This document shows positions 49,601-59,899 of a DNA stretch of 64,000 nucleotides, piece by piece (within the stretch, counting starts at the first letter, position 1; each line of letters starts with the position of its first letter). The notes beneath the pieces were generated by a model, which was not told the DNA's origin, ran no database searches, and saw only the letters and a list, made by a program, of their open reading frames with translations. Position numbers and translations under genes: made by a program. Origin of the DNA: Owenia fusiformis. Lineage: Eukaryota; Annelida; Polychaeta; Sabellida; Oweniidae. Where the stretch lies: positions 19,907,375 through 19,971,374 of the forward strand of contig CAIIXF020000005.1 of assembly GCA_903813345.2 (NCBI GenBank), in the 5' to 3' direction.

Positions 49601-52600
49601 ACATCTTTGTGATGCATCCTGAGTGTGCATTGTATTATATTTGTAAATTAGATTTTAGAGTAGTGTCAGCAAAAGGCGATGAAACAGCTGGATTTCTACT
49701 AGTCAGGGAAATATTCAACATCTTCCTGGATAAGAAAAAATCATTCAAAAATTGCATCTAGAATGAAAATTTTGAAAATGTCAGGGAAAAAGAATTGGTA
49801 GCAATATGGTGAACTAAAAACACATTTTCTCTGAAATCAGTCATCAAAAGATTCTGAAAAATTCACACATCATCAATGTAGAATACTAAAATAGTCATCT
49901 TTCAAATGGTAACAATTTATTTGAAAATATTTATCCATATTTTTAGTATATTGTTTGAGAAAACAAATCAGACTGACTTTTGTTCTTGGTACCATATGTT
50001 TGGATTGAAATGAAACATCTATCCAAACCTCGTTGGAACAAACTGACATGTACACAACATATTTAGGTCTCTCAATATTGTACACTGTGTATATGCCATT
50101 TTGTTCTAACAAGGTTCGGATAGATATTTTATTCCATTCTCAGAAATTAGTAGAAAAGAACAAAAAACAATTGCACTAAAAACTAACAATTGTATGAAAT
50201 ATTTATCAATAATTTTCACATTAATTTGTTGTCAATCGTTGACCATTATATACAAGATGTTTTTTTCAGATTGACAAAAACAATGTTGAATTTAGTTCAC
50301 CATATCGCTTCCAATCCTTTGGGAATTTTATGGTATTGTGACAGTTCAGTAAAAAGTGCATACAGTAAAACTTGTATAACATTGACATCTAAAAGTCTTG
50401 AAATTCCAATTTTCTATAGCTGATTGTCCTCTTATTGTGAAAAGCATTTACTCTTGACAGGTTATTTGCATTTGTTTAGGCTTTGCTTCTGGTTTAAGGA
50501 TAACAGTGATCTCCACAAGATTTTTTCTCAAGTGTGTGCAAAATTCTCATTTTCACAAATCAGACCAAAATTGGTCAAAATATGCCACTTTTTCGTGGGT
50601 TTTCTAATTTTCAAGTGGGTGTAATGGATTTTCAGGTGTGTGCAAGCCTATTATCAAAATCTCAGGTGGGTGCTGTGCCGACTTGCTTTAATGCTGGGGA
50701 GATCACTGGATAATATCTGTATATTTTTTTATTTCAGGAAACATAGTCGGGGATCGGGTTGACAGAATTGTGTTTGTGCCCCTTGTCAATCATATATTGA
50801 CCACACCCCCTGATTCACAGATCAGTAAGATTACAGTGAGTCTTATTATTTTACTGTTCAGTAAAAGTCCCGAGTCTTTTTTACAATAGTAAAACCTTTA
50901 TAATCCAAGCATCATTGAGACCAGCTAAAAGTCAATGGATTGGCTGAGTTCACATTTTGATTTTTTATGTCTCCAGCAGTATTGTCTCCAACTGTTTTGT
51001 GGATGGTGGTTAGTGTTCGGCGTCTATGACAAATTCGGTGTCTATATCAAATGGCACAGCATCTGTGTATCAAATGGCAGGTGGTGACATTTGACATGTA
51101 ATTGTTTTCTTTTTACATGGAAGTCTATGGCATAATTAACATGTTCATCAAATAAAGTTCATCAAGTCAAACCAACTTTGGAGGCATATACTTAGTTCAA
51201 CTTAGAGGTGTATGATTTTGTTCAACTTGGAAGCGTGTAACTTGGGGTGTGACTTTTGTTCAATGAGTTCAACTCAACTCTAGATTTGGCATGCCTTGAA
51301 AGTTGAATAATAAATCACTTTTCTTATTCAGGAACTGGAGCTATTGGAGGTGTTATGTCGCATAGAGAGACACAGGAATGTCCTTCTTCATAAATTACCT
51401 GTGCTAAACTATCTTCATGAGATGTTAAGGTAAGACCATGTTCCTTAAGAGGCCCTATTTATAAGTATAAACAGACTTCCAACAAGAATTGAAGTCACAA
51501 GTTATGAGATCACTGATAAGTGCCAGATGTTTACATCCAAAATATAACTCATTGCCACCTTTACATATGTTAATTATTGTTATTCAACATATTCTTTATA
51601 TAAGATTTTGTACATGTACATTCATGTAGTTATTCTTGTTACTTTTTCTATTCCTTGGTCTCTTTATTTAGGATAATGGATTCAGATTTTGTGACATCAC
51701 TAGAATGCCAGCCAATGAGAGTGACACATTGTCTTGCTGCTCTAAGAATCATTGCAGTTGTGACAATCACAGGTACATGTACATTAGTTTATTTTTGAAA
51801 ATTAAAGATATACATGTATACATTACTATGTTCATATGATGATAGATTGAAAAATGTACATGTATAGGCAAATATATTGTAAATAAATTGCAAAATGTTC
51901 TTGCGAAAACTGTTTTTTTTAAATTTTAGTTTTTCGCAACGAGAATTGTTGCAGCTTATTTCACAATTGTAAATTTAATCATTTCTGTTTCTATAGATGA
52001 AAGCAGGGTACAGTTATTAGAAGAAGGCATACTGGATACCATGGCAACCCTACTAGAAAAGTTGAATAGTTTGACACTTCAAGCTTTATGGCCTCGTATA
52101 ACCTCCACTGGGGAATCTAAAATCCTCGATGAACAGTCCCTAGCAACCAATGAGCAGCCCCTAGCAACCAACTACCAGTCCCCAGCAACCAATGAACAGT
52201 CCCTAGCAACCAATGAAACAAGACCAAAAGAAGAAAGATCTCAAGAGAGTACAAGTCAGGATACAGCTGAACTATTTGATCAATCAAAACTGGAAGCTAA
52301 AGTGCATGTGTCTGAACTGGCTGGGCCATCTCTAGGAGCCAATGGGCAATCTATAGAAGCCAATGGGCAATCTATAGAAGCCAATGGTCAATCACTATCA
52401 ATTAATGGGCAGTCCCTAACAACTGAAGAATCTCATTTCACTGAAGTGTCTGCAATCAGCGGATATGATGAAAGCTCTTATTATGGGGCTAGATCGTCAA
52501 CTGTTGTATCAAGACCAGAATCTTGTTCCTTTACTGAAGAACTCAATGCCAGTGTTGCCATAGAAAAAGTGCCTCCTTCTGTGTTGAGTGATTATGAAGA

Positions 52601-55600
52601 GCTATTGAATCAGATGAAGATCTTTATCATTCAGACCTTTGCTAGTGCCAGTGTTGGAAGGTAGGTGTACTGTATGTTTTATGGGTCCAGGTGAGGGAGT
52701 AACAAGTTTAACAACATTTCTGATTTTTTGCATGTTTTTTTGAGCTAAATAACAAAATTAATCTGACAAATGTGATGTTTTATGTGCTTTGAATTTTGTT
52801 TTCAAATTTTTTATAGGGAGGCTGTGAAGATATGTGACTTACTGTGGCAGAACCAGTCATTTTACAAAGTATGGTCAGCTGTGTTGTCTGTGGACCCTAC
52901 AACAAAATCTGCCATTAATGTAAGTTTTTTGGATATGATACATGTAACTAAGGTGAAAGTTGGTCTGAAGTGTTACAGCAAATGCAGTTTATTTCAAGTA
53001 TCTTTTATATCTGATGGCTTATATTATTAGTCACTACAATATACAAAACTATTGATTAAAAGAATGCAAGGAAGTTGTAAAATACAAATACAGCATGATA
53101 AGATGTAAAATACAAAAAACAAGATAGTTGTAAAATACAAAATTTCAAAATATCAGTGTGATGTGTCATTGTCACAATAAAAAGCTGAAAGGCTGAAACA
53201 TGTGTACTCAAACAGTAAAACTTCAAAGATACATGTATAATTAACATTGTCATTCTCAAATTATGAAAGAATTTTTTTTCACTTACAGTTAGCATCAGTA
53301 ATTATGATGTGTGGTGTTGCTGAGTCGAAGGAAAGTGAAGATATCGCCACCTGTAACTTCCTGTGTAGTGAAGCTCTACTCATGTCTCGGAACAATCTTG
53401 CGGTAAGTTTGGAATCAGAGTCTGAAACTGATGTTATTCTTGATATAACGCAGGATGCTATTCACATCCTCCAAACAGATTATGGATTGTTAACAAGTAT
53501 GTGTTACTTATCAATATGGAAAATTTGGAAAAGTCATGCATCCTTATCTGCAATACTAAAGTACTGTGCTAAAGCTTTTAAATGACAAGTTATTATTCAT
53601 GCAATCTTAGTCTTGCATCAAGCCATTTTGACACTCCCTCTAAACACCTCACTTCAACAGAACATGGGAATTAGGAAGTTATAGAGTTTGAGGGGTCGGG
53701 TAGAGAGGTAAAGTAGACAGTTAAATATAGAGCTAAAGTGGAAGGCTAAGCAGAGAGGTAAATGAGGGAGGTATAGTAGAGAGGTAAAGTAGAGTTATAG
53801 TAGAGATTAGAGAGGGGTAAGCACAGAGTCTTGGTGCAAGAGTAATGTGATTGTTCTACAATAATTGTATGAGATATATTGTGTTTATAGTGGATCTGTA
53901 ATTATTTATTGTAGAATCGTTTACTAATAAGTGGTAAATTCTAATGCTTCTATTAGTGATTACTATAATTGCAGTTGAGAAATGACCATTGGACATTTGA
54001 GAGTGCATGGCTAGATTTTGGCTTCAATCTCCAACAACATGGGCCATTACTTGAGCAGTCTGCAGCTGTATACTATGAGGTATGTGCTGCCACATTCTGA
54101 TAAATTCTGATATTCTCGTTTGAGTGATGAATGCTGTGGTTGTAGCCTTTTAGAGTAAGTTGTTTCTCTGTCAGACCTGAAATTTAAATTTAAATCATTT
54201 TACAACTGAAATTTAGTAATATCTGATGACTTTTCTCCTTTTATTATTTTTATATCACATTTTTTACAATTCCGTCAATAGTTTTGATGTCAACAAATGA
54301 ATATTTTTTGCAAAAAGAAAACATTATCGCTTCACTTTTCCATACTTTGTAGGTCACATTAAGAAGTAGTGGTATTGTACAATTAGGTTGGACAAATGGA
54401 AAAAGCAGGTTCAGTCCAGAAAGAGGCCTAGGGGTTGGCGATGATTGTGACTCGTATGCTTTTGATGGAGCAAGGTGTAAAACATGGAATGGCCCAATTA
54501 CACAGCATTTTGTAAGAAATGTTCTTCCACGATATGTTGTAATTGTGTAAATAAGCCACTCATATTTGAATTGATTTAACTTAAAAGTTTTGAAGGAAAT
54601 ATACAAAAGTTGTCAGGACAACAGCCAAATCTAAAACTGCGGCAAGTTGTACATGAGGTTGCCAGTTAACACTCTGATGTTTGTAATAAGATTTACATCT
54701 TTCCTGGGCATTTCTATAACACCCTTGGTATACGCAGCTAACGAAAATTGACCGGTACGGGTCAAAAGCTGGACCGGTACGGGTTAACGGTTTTATTTGA
54801 ATTTAAAATAGCCATAACTTGCTCAATATTGACTTCCTCGTGTCTAATTTGAAATATATGATGCCTCCCGATGCTTTTAAGTACCCCAATTTTTTACAGA
54901 TTTTTAAACGGACCAAAACTCTCTAAATGCGCATTTATGCTCTTTTCTCTCGAGAACGACTGTCTCATTTTCACAATAACTTTTATTTAGTACTTCTAAC
55001 ATATAAGATCTATTTTTCCCCATCAAGGTATGATGTTAATGACATGCTATTTACATCTTGTGAGTTTCAATGACGCGCGTTTGATTTTATAAAAAATGCC
55101 AAACTTCGTGACAAAGAATTTCATCCTGCTTGCAGCGAGAAGACGGACCGGTTCGGGGCAATCTGCTTGCAGCGAGAAGACGGACCGGTTCGGGGCAATA
55201 GCTGATGAAATTCTTTGTCACAAAGTTTGGCATTTTTTATAAAATCAAAGTGAGAGATTTCGCAACTTACTTATAGTATGTTTTTTATTCCTGTATAAAG
55301 TATAACTTGTGAAGCGTTTGTTACATCATCATTTATTGGGCAGCTCTATACAGGTACATCCACAACGATTTATCCATCCATAAGTGTGATATTCTTACGT
55401 ATAAGACAACGGTTTATAAGAATATCACACTTATGGACATATTAATATAGAGCTGTGCAATAAATGATGATGTAACAAACACTTCATAAGTTATACTTTA
55501 TACAGGAATAAAAAACATACTATAAGTAAGTTGCGAAATCTCTCTATTGAAGTCTAAAATGAGCTGTTGAAATTGGATGTTGCTTTCTGAAAATCACTTG

Positions 55601-58600
55601 CAATGTTATTTATTTAGGATAATGACTATGGTGAACAATGGGAAGAGGCTGATGTTATCACTTGTATGCTCTCTAAAACAGGGGAGATGTACTTCTTACG
55701 TAATGGGCACCACCAAGGTGTAGCATTTAAAGGTAACCTTTTTATTATGGTTTAAAATAACATATAGAGCTAACGTAGACACTAGAATGAAAAGATTTGA
55801 AACGACTGTATGTAAATCTCAAGGTACATGAATATTGTCAGATTATAAAAGTTTGAAAAAGTTAAAATATATATTTAAGATAAGTTGAAAAAGTGAAATA
55901 ATAGAGAGATTTCGCACGGTGTGAAAGTACAACTTATAACGTATACTTATACTTATAAGAAAACGTACAAGGTGTTTCATAATGTGGGCTTTTCATCAGG
56001 AAAGATCTTCTCGGACTGTAATAAATAAAGGTCAAAGGGATGCCATTTGTACTTTCTTGAATTGTAGCATGTTTAGTTGATCCAAATGTGTTTGTCTAGA
56101 ATAAAATAAGCTCATATATAGTACGTATGTTATAGACCCATCTCTTCTCAAATTGACTTTTGGAGATGCTCGTTATGAAACACCCTGTATGTCATTTGTT
56201 GAATGTTGAGCTACCGAATGGGTCGTTTCCAGGAATTGCTAGAACCTACTGGTTTGATTGGTGTTTCAAATTGATGGTTAAAGTTTTTGATTGGATACTG
56301 TTCCTACTCAGCCAATTAATTTAAAAAAATGCTTCCGGTCAATTGTTCCACACACATGTGGGTAAAGCTTTATACTGAGATCCAACTGTATACGTTTATC
56401 ATCTACATATATATACCGTTTTGTAAGTTCACTGAACTTATACTGATCATGAAAACTTTGAAATAATCAACTTGTTTATGTAATGACACACTTTAAAGGA
56501 CCATGACTCACTTTAAAGGATCGTGTTTATAATACACTACAACTACTAGGACACGAAAGCAAGCATTTGATTATAATGTGCATAATCTACACGTGCAGAT
56601 GACAGTGCATTCACAGTCTCTAGTTGATGGAGCTTTTTTATATCGGGAATAGTAATTGTTCCATTAAGTGCAATTTAAAATTTTAAAATTGATTTTAGTA
56701 AATATAATAGTTCGACATGACCCTTTAAAGTATACGTATACGTATAAGTTGTACTTTCACTTATGTGCGAAATCTCTCTAATATTTAGTAAATCATACTT
56801 CAAACTATAGTTATTAGAGGAAGGGATTTGAACAATTCTATTGACACATTGGCCTTTATTTCAGGAATCGACATGTCGGCCATATGGTACCCTGCAGTGT
56901 CATTATCAACTGGTCAGCATATAGAGATCAACCTAGGGACCCAACCATCAAAGTAAGTCACAGCTCACTCTACTGCAAAGAAATGGCTGAATTTAGGACC
57001 CAGACTCAGTATAAAAGGCATATTGTTATGGTCTCCATCTTTTTTGCGGAAGCCAGTTGATGTATCGCATTTCGTGTCTGTAACATGGTGTCTGTAACGA
57101 ATGGCAGGCTGTGACATTTTACATGTCAATGCCTTGTTTAGACTGCACTGCTTTTTAGTTTACATGTACATGTATGTTATTTTTTTTTATTTTTTAGATC
57201 CTCAAGTAGTTTTACTCATGCATTAAATTTCTCGCTCATGTATAAATGTAAACTGAATATGCATATGTGATTTTGTTTTCCAGATATTTGTCCAAGAAAG
57301 ATGAGTACTGCTCCATCTATAAACTATGTTGCCACAATAAGCAAATCAATAGCAATACCAAAGAAGACTTAAATGAGGTAACTCACCACCATCAGAATAA
57401 TGTCAATACTTTTGGAGGAGATTGAAAAGTGGAGAGTACAGTGAACATACCAAATTAAAAAGAATCTTGGAGGGTTTGGTGAAAAAAAAGTTTAACGATG
57501 TCTGGAATTTACAGATAATCTTTGGATTAGCAACCAAACTTCGTGATTTTTTCTCTCCTAAAACATCTGTGGTAGATTGTCATTTTAGAAATATCAAACT
57601 ATTTATTTTTGATGTTATGTAGAAAAAACGGAACTTGGAAATGGAATTTTACATGTTATGTCATAGGCCAATGACAAAATCTTTATGGGAAAATAACATG
57701 GGAAGTTTTATTGTCACTTTCCATTTTTTCTACATCAAAAAAATGTTGATGTGGATACATTGTTGATATATTAAAATGAGTCACTAGATTTCTTAGTTAG
57801 CTGTTGAGACACCATCCTATCATTTGCCTATATTATTTTTGATCAGAGTATATAAAAACTAATAGAAACAGCATCTTGGTTTTTCACCAAACCCTCAAAT
57901 ATTCTTTGTTTTGAAGTTAATTTTCAATTTGTAAAAATCTTCGCTTATATTCTTAATACCAATTCTACTAATGCCAAATTGAGGTTTCTCTGCTTATGAG
58001 CTGTATTATATGACTACCTCACACATTGATTTATAATTGTTGTTGCTTACAGATAGCAGCCCTACCTGATATTTCAACAAAGCTGGAACCAACAGAATTG
58101 GGACCTTTGACACTGTCCCCAAAGTCCTCTTCGGCTGCTTTATACTTTGAAGTAACCCCAGAGTCACTGAAAGTCCAAAAGATGGCTGTACAGTTTGGTT
58201 ACTCCAGTATGGATGAATCTGCCAAAATTGTGTGTTCACTAACTGAGAATGTTCTTATGTTACCAGATGGACAGAGATTTAAGGTAAAACATATGACTAG
58301 GTGTAATTTTTCTGTTGTTTCGAGTTTTTTAAGCAAAAAATATATTTATCTTGAAGTTAACCATGACAAATACAAAGAGTGAATTCAGAATAAAATAATA
58401 CCATTGGAATTTTTTGGCAGTTTTTATGTTACCACCAAAAAGTCTCCAACTTTTTTGTGGATGGTGTTGTTGGTGTTCAGCTGTCAGCAGTTGGCGTCTG
58501 TATCAAATGTCAGGTGGTGACATTTTGCATTTTACATGTACCTGTTTTTAGGTACAGTTGAAGAAGTGAATTTCTGAATATTGATTCAGTTGTCATATTA

Positions 58601-59449
58601 CATGTATTAGGATACTGGGTGGGAGACTATGATATTTTGGCAACTTTACCTATTACAATGACTCTTGCCTATTTGGGTGATAATGCAACCTTCAATGATT
58701 GACATATGACTTATTGACATGTATGCAATAATTTAGCATTTGATTGTTTCAGTTTACACCACAGGAGGCTGAGAGCCTTGGGTGTGGATTAGATGTAACA
58801 AGTAGTTCTCTATTCTTCACCTTCAATGGACGAGTTATCAGTAAGTGATTGTTTTATTGATTGTGATATTGCTTTAGTCCAATTTTTATGTGGCTAGTGT
58901 TGAGCAGTTGGTGTTTCGTGGTCCGCATCTGTAACAAATGGTAGGTGGTGACATTTTGCATGTTAACATGCAGTCTCTTGCTTTTGCCATAAAACATGCA
59001 ATGACCTCTCATTCAGTGCTTTTTACCTCATTATTTTTGAAATAACAGTTCGAGTCTGAAATTGTCATATTTCAGGCCTGTCAGGATTGGTACTTGACAT
59101 TCGGACATAAACAAATTAAAAAAGTACAGATTTTAATTTTTATCTTCAAATATTACATATTGTTACCATTATGTTAACCTTTGGAGTTTCATCTTCCACG
59201 TTGATGTTGTAATCATAATTTGAAAAAAAAGTTTCGAACATTTTGTTACATCTTTTTAATTGCAGCTTGTTTCTTTTTTCAGAGGGCAGATTCATCTGTC
59301 CATCAGATGTCTGCAAACCATATACAAACACACAACTCACAATGAACTTTGGGGCCAGAAATTTTTATTACATTCCTGCTAATGATGTCACCTGTCGTCT
59401 ACAAGCTTCGTCTATTCTAAACTTTTCAGTATTAGAATCAAAGAGTTAA
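37614..59449 (+). CDS. Armadillo-repeat protein with two C-terminal SPRY domains, 29 exons
   Basis: Joined exons give 4128 bases (1375 residues), and every junction keeps frame. Order: a short basic N-terminus (MGQRRSRDT, also a match to the MGxxxS myristoylation form); about 10-12 armadillo/HEAT-type helical repeats (18-497); a region of unknown fold (498-635); more helical repeats (650-770); a Ser/Thr/Glu-rich linker with heptad repeats (about 775-935); helices (940-1027); SPRY 1 (1028-1185); SPRY 2 (1215-1375). No RING, HECT or kinase motif is seen, so an adaptor or scaffold role is likeliest (inference). The start ATG follows an in-frame TGA two codons upstream. I do not recognise a named orthologue. 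AATAAA lies at 59687. Confidence 0.85.
38934..39420. repeat. GC-rich repeat patch and 75-bp duplication in intron 4
   Basis: 38934-39110 is GC-rich (GCTGAGCGTCCGCTTCGCAG) in an AT-rich intron. A related block (GCTGAGCGTCCGTTTAGCAG, TCGGCCGTAGAAT) recurs at 39402-39440. Between them a 75-bp unit starting TTTGAAAGAAGTTATTACTT is present twice in tandem (39184 and 39259). Looks like a repeat insertion; no coding sequence. Confidence 0.6.
40640..40915. repeat. Degenerate minisatellite at the exon 6 donor
   Basis: The exon 6-intron 6 junction sequence ACACAACAAGGTATGTTGTC is followed by several diverged copies (ACACAACCTGAGGTGTGGTA, ACACAACTTAAGGTGTGGTA, and one near-identical copy at about 40881). 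The repeat therefore includes the last exon bases and the donor. Confidence 0.6.
42257..43035. mobile_element. TIR element in intron 9 (CACAGTGATC ends)
   Basis: Left end CACAGTGATCAAAAAGTGAC and right-end complement CACAGTGATCAAATACTGAC, with similarity continuing about 35 bases (TTTTGATCA). Length ~780 bp, no transposase frame. No exact target duplication found. Confidence 0.6.
43979..47026. mobile_element. hAT-like non-autonomous element, 3.05 kb, in intron 11
   Basis: Inverted ends start ACGGAAAGCGATAGGGG and pair for about 90 bases (through GGAGTTTTAACATGGGAGTG and CCGCGGCCCAGTCAGAT). An exact 8-bp target duplication AATATAGT flanks it (43971-43978 and 47027-47034), the hAT hallmark. 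The interior holds a 1.4-kb pentamer array, a degraded MITE-like block (46238-46430) and repeated GCGCACTGAATGAATTACA segments. No transposase is recognisable. It inserted just after the exon 11 donor (43960). Confidence 0.85.
44593..46032. repeat. Pentameric CARTR-type satellite, ~1.4 kb
   Basis: Built of 5-base words such as CAATA, CAATG, CAGTG and TGCAA in variable order (ATACAATGCAGTGCAATACA). The 5-bp period keeps many frames open on both strands, producing long spurious frames rich in Cys/Ile/His or Gln/Asn/Tyr. It lies wholly inside the hAT-like element. Confidence 0.95.
47369..47958. repeat. 101-bp minisatellite seeded on the exon 12 splice donor
   Basis: Five copies of a 101-bp unit; GCTATGATGCTGTTTACAGG recurs at 47411, 47512, 47613, 47714 and 47815. 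Each unit contains two versions of the exon 12 end plus donor (AACATTAGCTATG...GTTTACAG|GTA). A last partial copy lies near 47933-47957. The sequence is nearly invariant between copies, so the expansion is young. Confidence 0.95.
48188..48473. mobile_element. piggyBac-like MITE, 286 bp, TTAA flanks
   Basis: Ends CCTCTTGAATACCTGG and complement CCTCTTGAATCCCAGG, flanked by TTAA on both sides (48184-48187 and 48474-48477). An inner pair (AGATTTCTCGTCAT / ATGACGAGAAAATCT) is also inverted. Its right end lies 25 bases before the exon 13 acceptor at 48498. Confidence 0.8.
48499..53402 (+). other. ARM/SPRY gene: exons 13-21 (middle region and linker)
   Basis: Exons 48499-48617, 48849-49002, 49175-49312, 50738-50835, 51332-51429, 51672-51772, 51997-52660, 52817-52919, 53289-53402. 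Exon 13 starts at GAAGCAG|TG because only this acceptor fits the phase-1 exon 12 donor. Exons 13-15 look beta-rich and are not recognised. Exons 17-19 resume helical repeats (LLEEGILDTMATLLEKL). Exon 19 (664 bases) then encodes two 21-base coding minisatellites (EQSLATN and ANGQSIE types). Confidence 0.75.
50963..51130. repeat. Dispersed GGTGGTGACATTT repeat, copy in intron 16
   Basis: Shares GTCTCCAAC, TGTTTTGTGGATGGTGGTTA, and AAATGGCAGGTGGTGACATT followed by ACATGTAA with the other intron copies and with the right end of the 24151-25974 element (in reverse orientation). Confidence 0.5.
54722..55249. repeat. Hairpin repeat with duplicated GACCGG core in intron 23
   Basis: TTTGATTTTATAAAAAATGC (55080) pairs with its complement ending at 55249. 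The loop contains a 37-bp unit (CTTGCAGCGAGAAGACGGAC) twice in tandem. Related GGACCGGTACGGGT words occur upstream near 54750-54790. Confidence 0.6.
55252..55544. mobile_element. Foldback MITE, GAGAGATTTCGCAAC ends
   Basis: Inverted arms of about 110-130 bases (GAGAGATTTCGCAACTTACT inward) around a short inner hairpin (AAGTGTGATATTCTTA). The right flank is TA; the left is TG. Same terminal family as the element at 55904. Confidence 0.75.
55904..56778. mobile_element. TIR element, GAGAGATTTCGCAC ends, TA flanks
   Basis: Ends GAGAGATTTCGCACGGTGTG and its near complement, pairing about 45 bases, flanked by TA on both sides. 875 bp in intron 24 with no transposase frame. Mariner-type by the TA duplication and by its relative at 55252. 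Confidence 0.7.
57025..57150. repeat. Dispersed GGTGGTGACATTT repeat, copy in intron 25
   Basis: TTGTTATGGTCTCCATCTTT ... GTGTCTGTAAC ... GGCAGGCTGTGACATTTTAC. This is the copy most like the right end of the 24151-25974 element (TTGTTATGGTCTCCGTTTTT on its minus strand). Confidence 0.5.
57459..57907. mobile_element. MITE in intron 26 (GGGTTTGGTGAAAAA ends)
   Basis: Inverted ends AAAGAATCTTGGAGGGTTTG and AAAGAATATTTGAGGGTTTG, both followed by GTGAAAAA. About 450 bp, AT-rich interior, no coding sequence. Confidence 0.6.
58053..59449 (+). other. ARM/SPRY gene: exons 27-29 (SPRY domain 2, divergent)
   Basis: Exons 58053-58283, 58753-58840, 59283-59449. Recognisable pieces: ALYFEVTPESL, VQFGYSSMDE, ESLGCGLDVTSSSLFFTFNG and MNFGARNFYYIP, which match SPRY strands at the start, the GxGiD...ffT.NG turn and the terminal NFG..pF.y. 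The GDD..AYDG block is missing, so the binding surface must differ from SPRY 1. Stop TAA at 59447-59449. Confidence 0.7.
58425..58985. repeat. Dispersed GGTGGTGACATTT repeats, copies in introns 27 and 28
   Basis: Two further copies: 58430-58560 (GTCTCCAACTTTTTTGTGGA ... GTCAGGTGGTGACATTTTGC) and 58870-58985 (GCATCTGTAACAAATGGTAG followed by GTGGTGACATTTTGC). SPRY 2 exon 28 lies between them. Confidence 0.5.
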
Positions 59450-59686
59450 CTGAGGTTGAAACAAGAAGGGGAAGTCAGCAAAGGAACATTTCGATAAGTT
59501 CACATAGACAATGAAGATTGTATTTAAGAAAAACATGTTTAAGGTATTATATCATAGCAAAAACAATGATACCAGCTGTTGACAAGATTGTGCTGATGAA
59601 TTCAAGGTAAAAATTCATATCAGCAAATATCATACTTGAAAAGATGGCTAGATGGGAAGACATGAAAGAGAGGGAATGGGACCATA

Positions 59687-59692
59687 AATAAA
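59687..59692 (+). promoter_or_regulatory. Poly(A) signal of the ARM/SPRY gene
   Basis: AATAAA about 240 bases after the TAA stop; a second, AAAATAAAATAAAAAG, lies near 59884. Confidence 0.4.
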
Positions 59693-59899
59693 TTAGGTGG
59701 CATCAAGCTGATAGACTTCTCCTTTGGGAGACAACGGGATATACATTGTAGTTGGTTTGACTACTTAATTGTAGCATCACACATGTCACACTAGCCTTGC
59801 CCAAGTCTTAGTATTATCTTTTATATCTTGATCTTGATCTTGATTTTCAATTATATATTATACATGTCTTGATGATGATATGTGAAAATAAAATAAAAA

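Larger units (their letters stand above)
53975..57377 (+). other. ARM/SPRY gene: exons 22-26 (SPRY domain 1)
   Basis: Exons 53975-54079, 54353-54511, 55618-55732, 56865-56952, 57284-57377. Clear SPRY signatures in order: YYEVTLRSSGIVQLGW, GLGVGDDCDSYAFDG, WEEADVITCMLSKTGEMYF followed by LRNG, and WYPAVSLSTGQ...INLG. The GDD..SYAFDG block is closest in style to RSPRY1/RNF123/RanBP-type SPRY domains. SPRY domains bind short peptide motifs. Confidence 0.85.

Noticed and set aside
57422-57622. 66-residue plus frame
   Set aside because: Mostly inside a MITE in intron 26; no homology seen and no donor.
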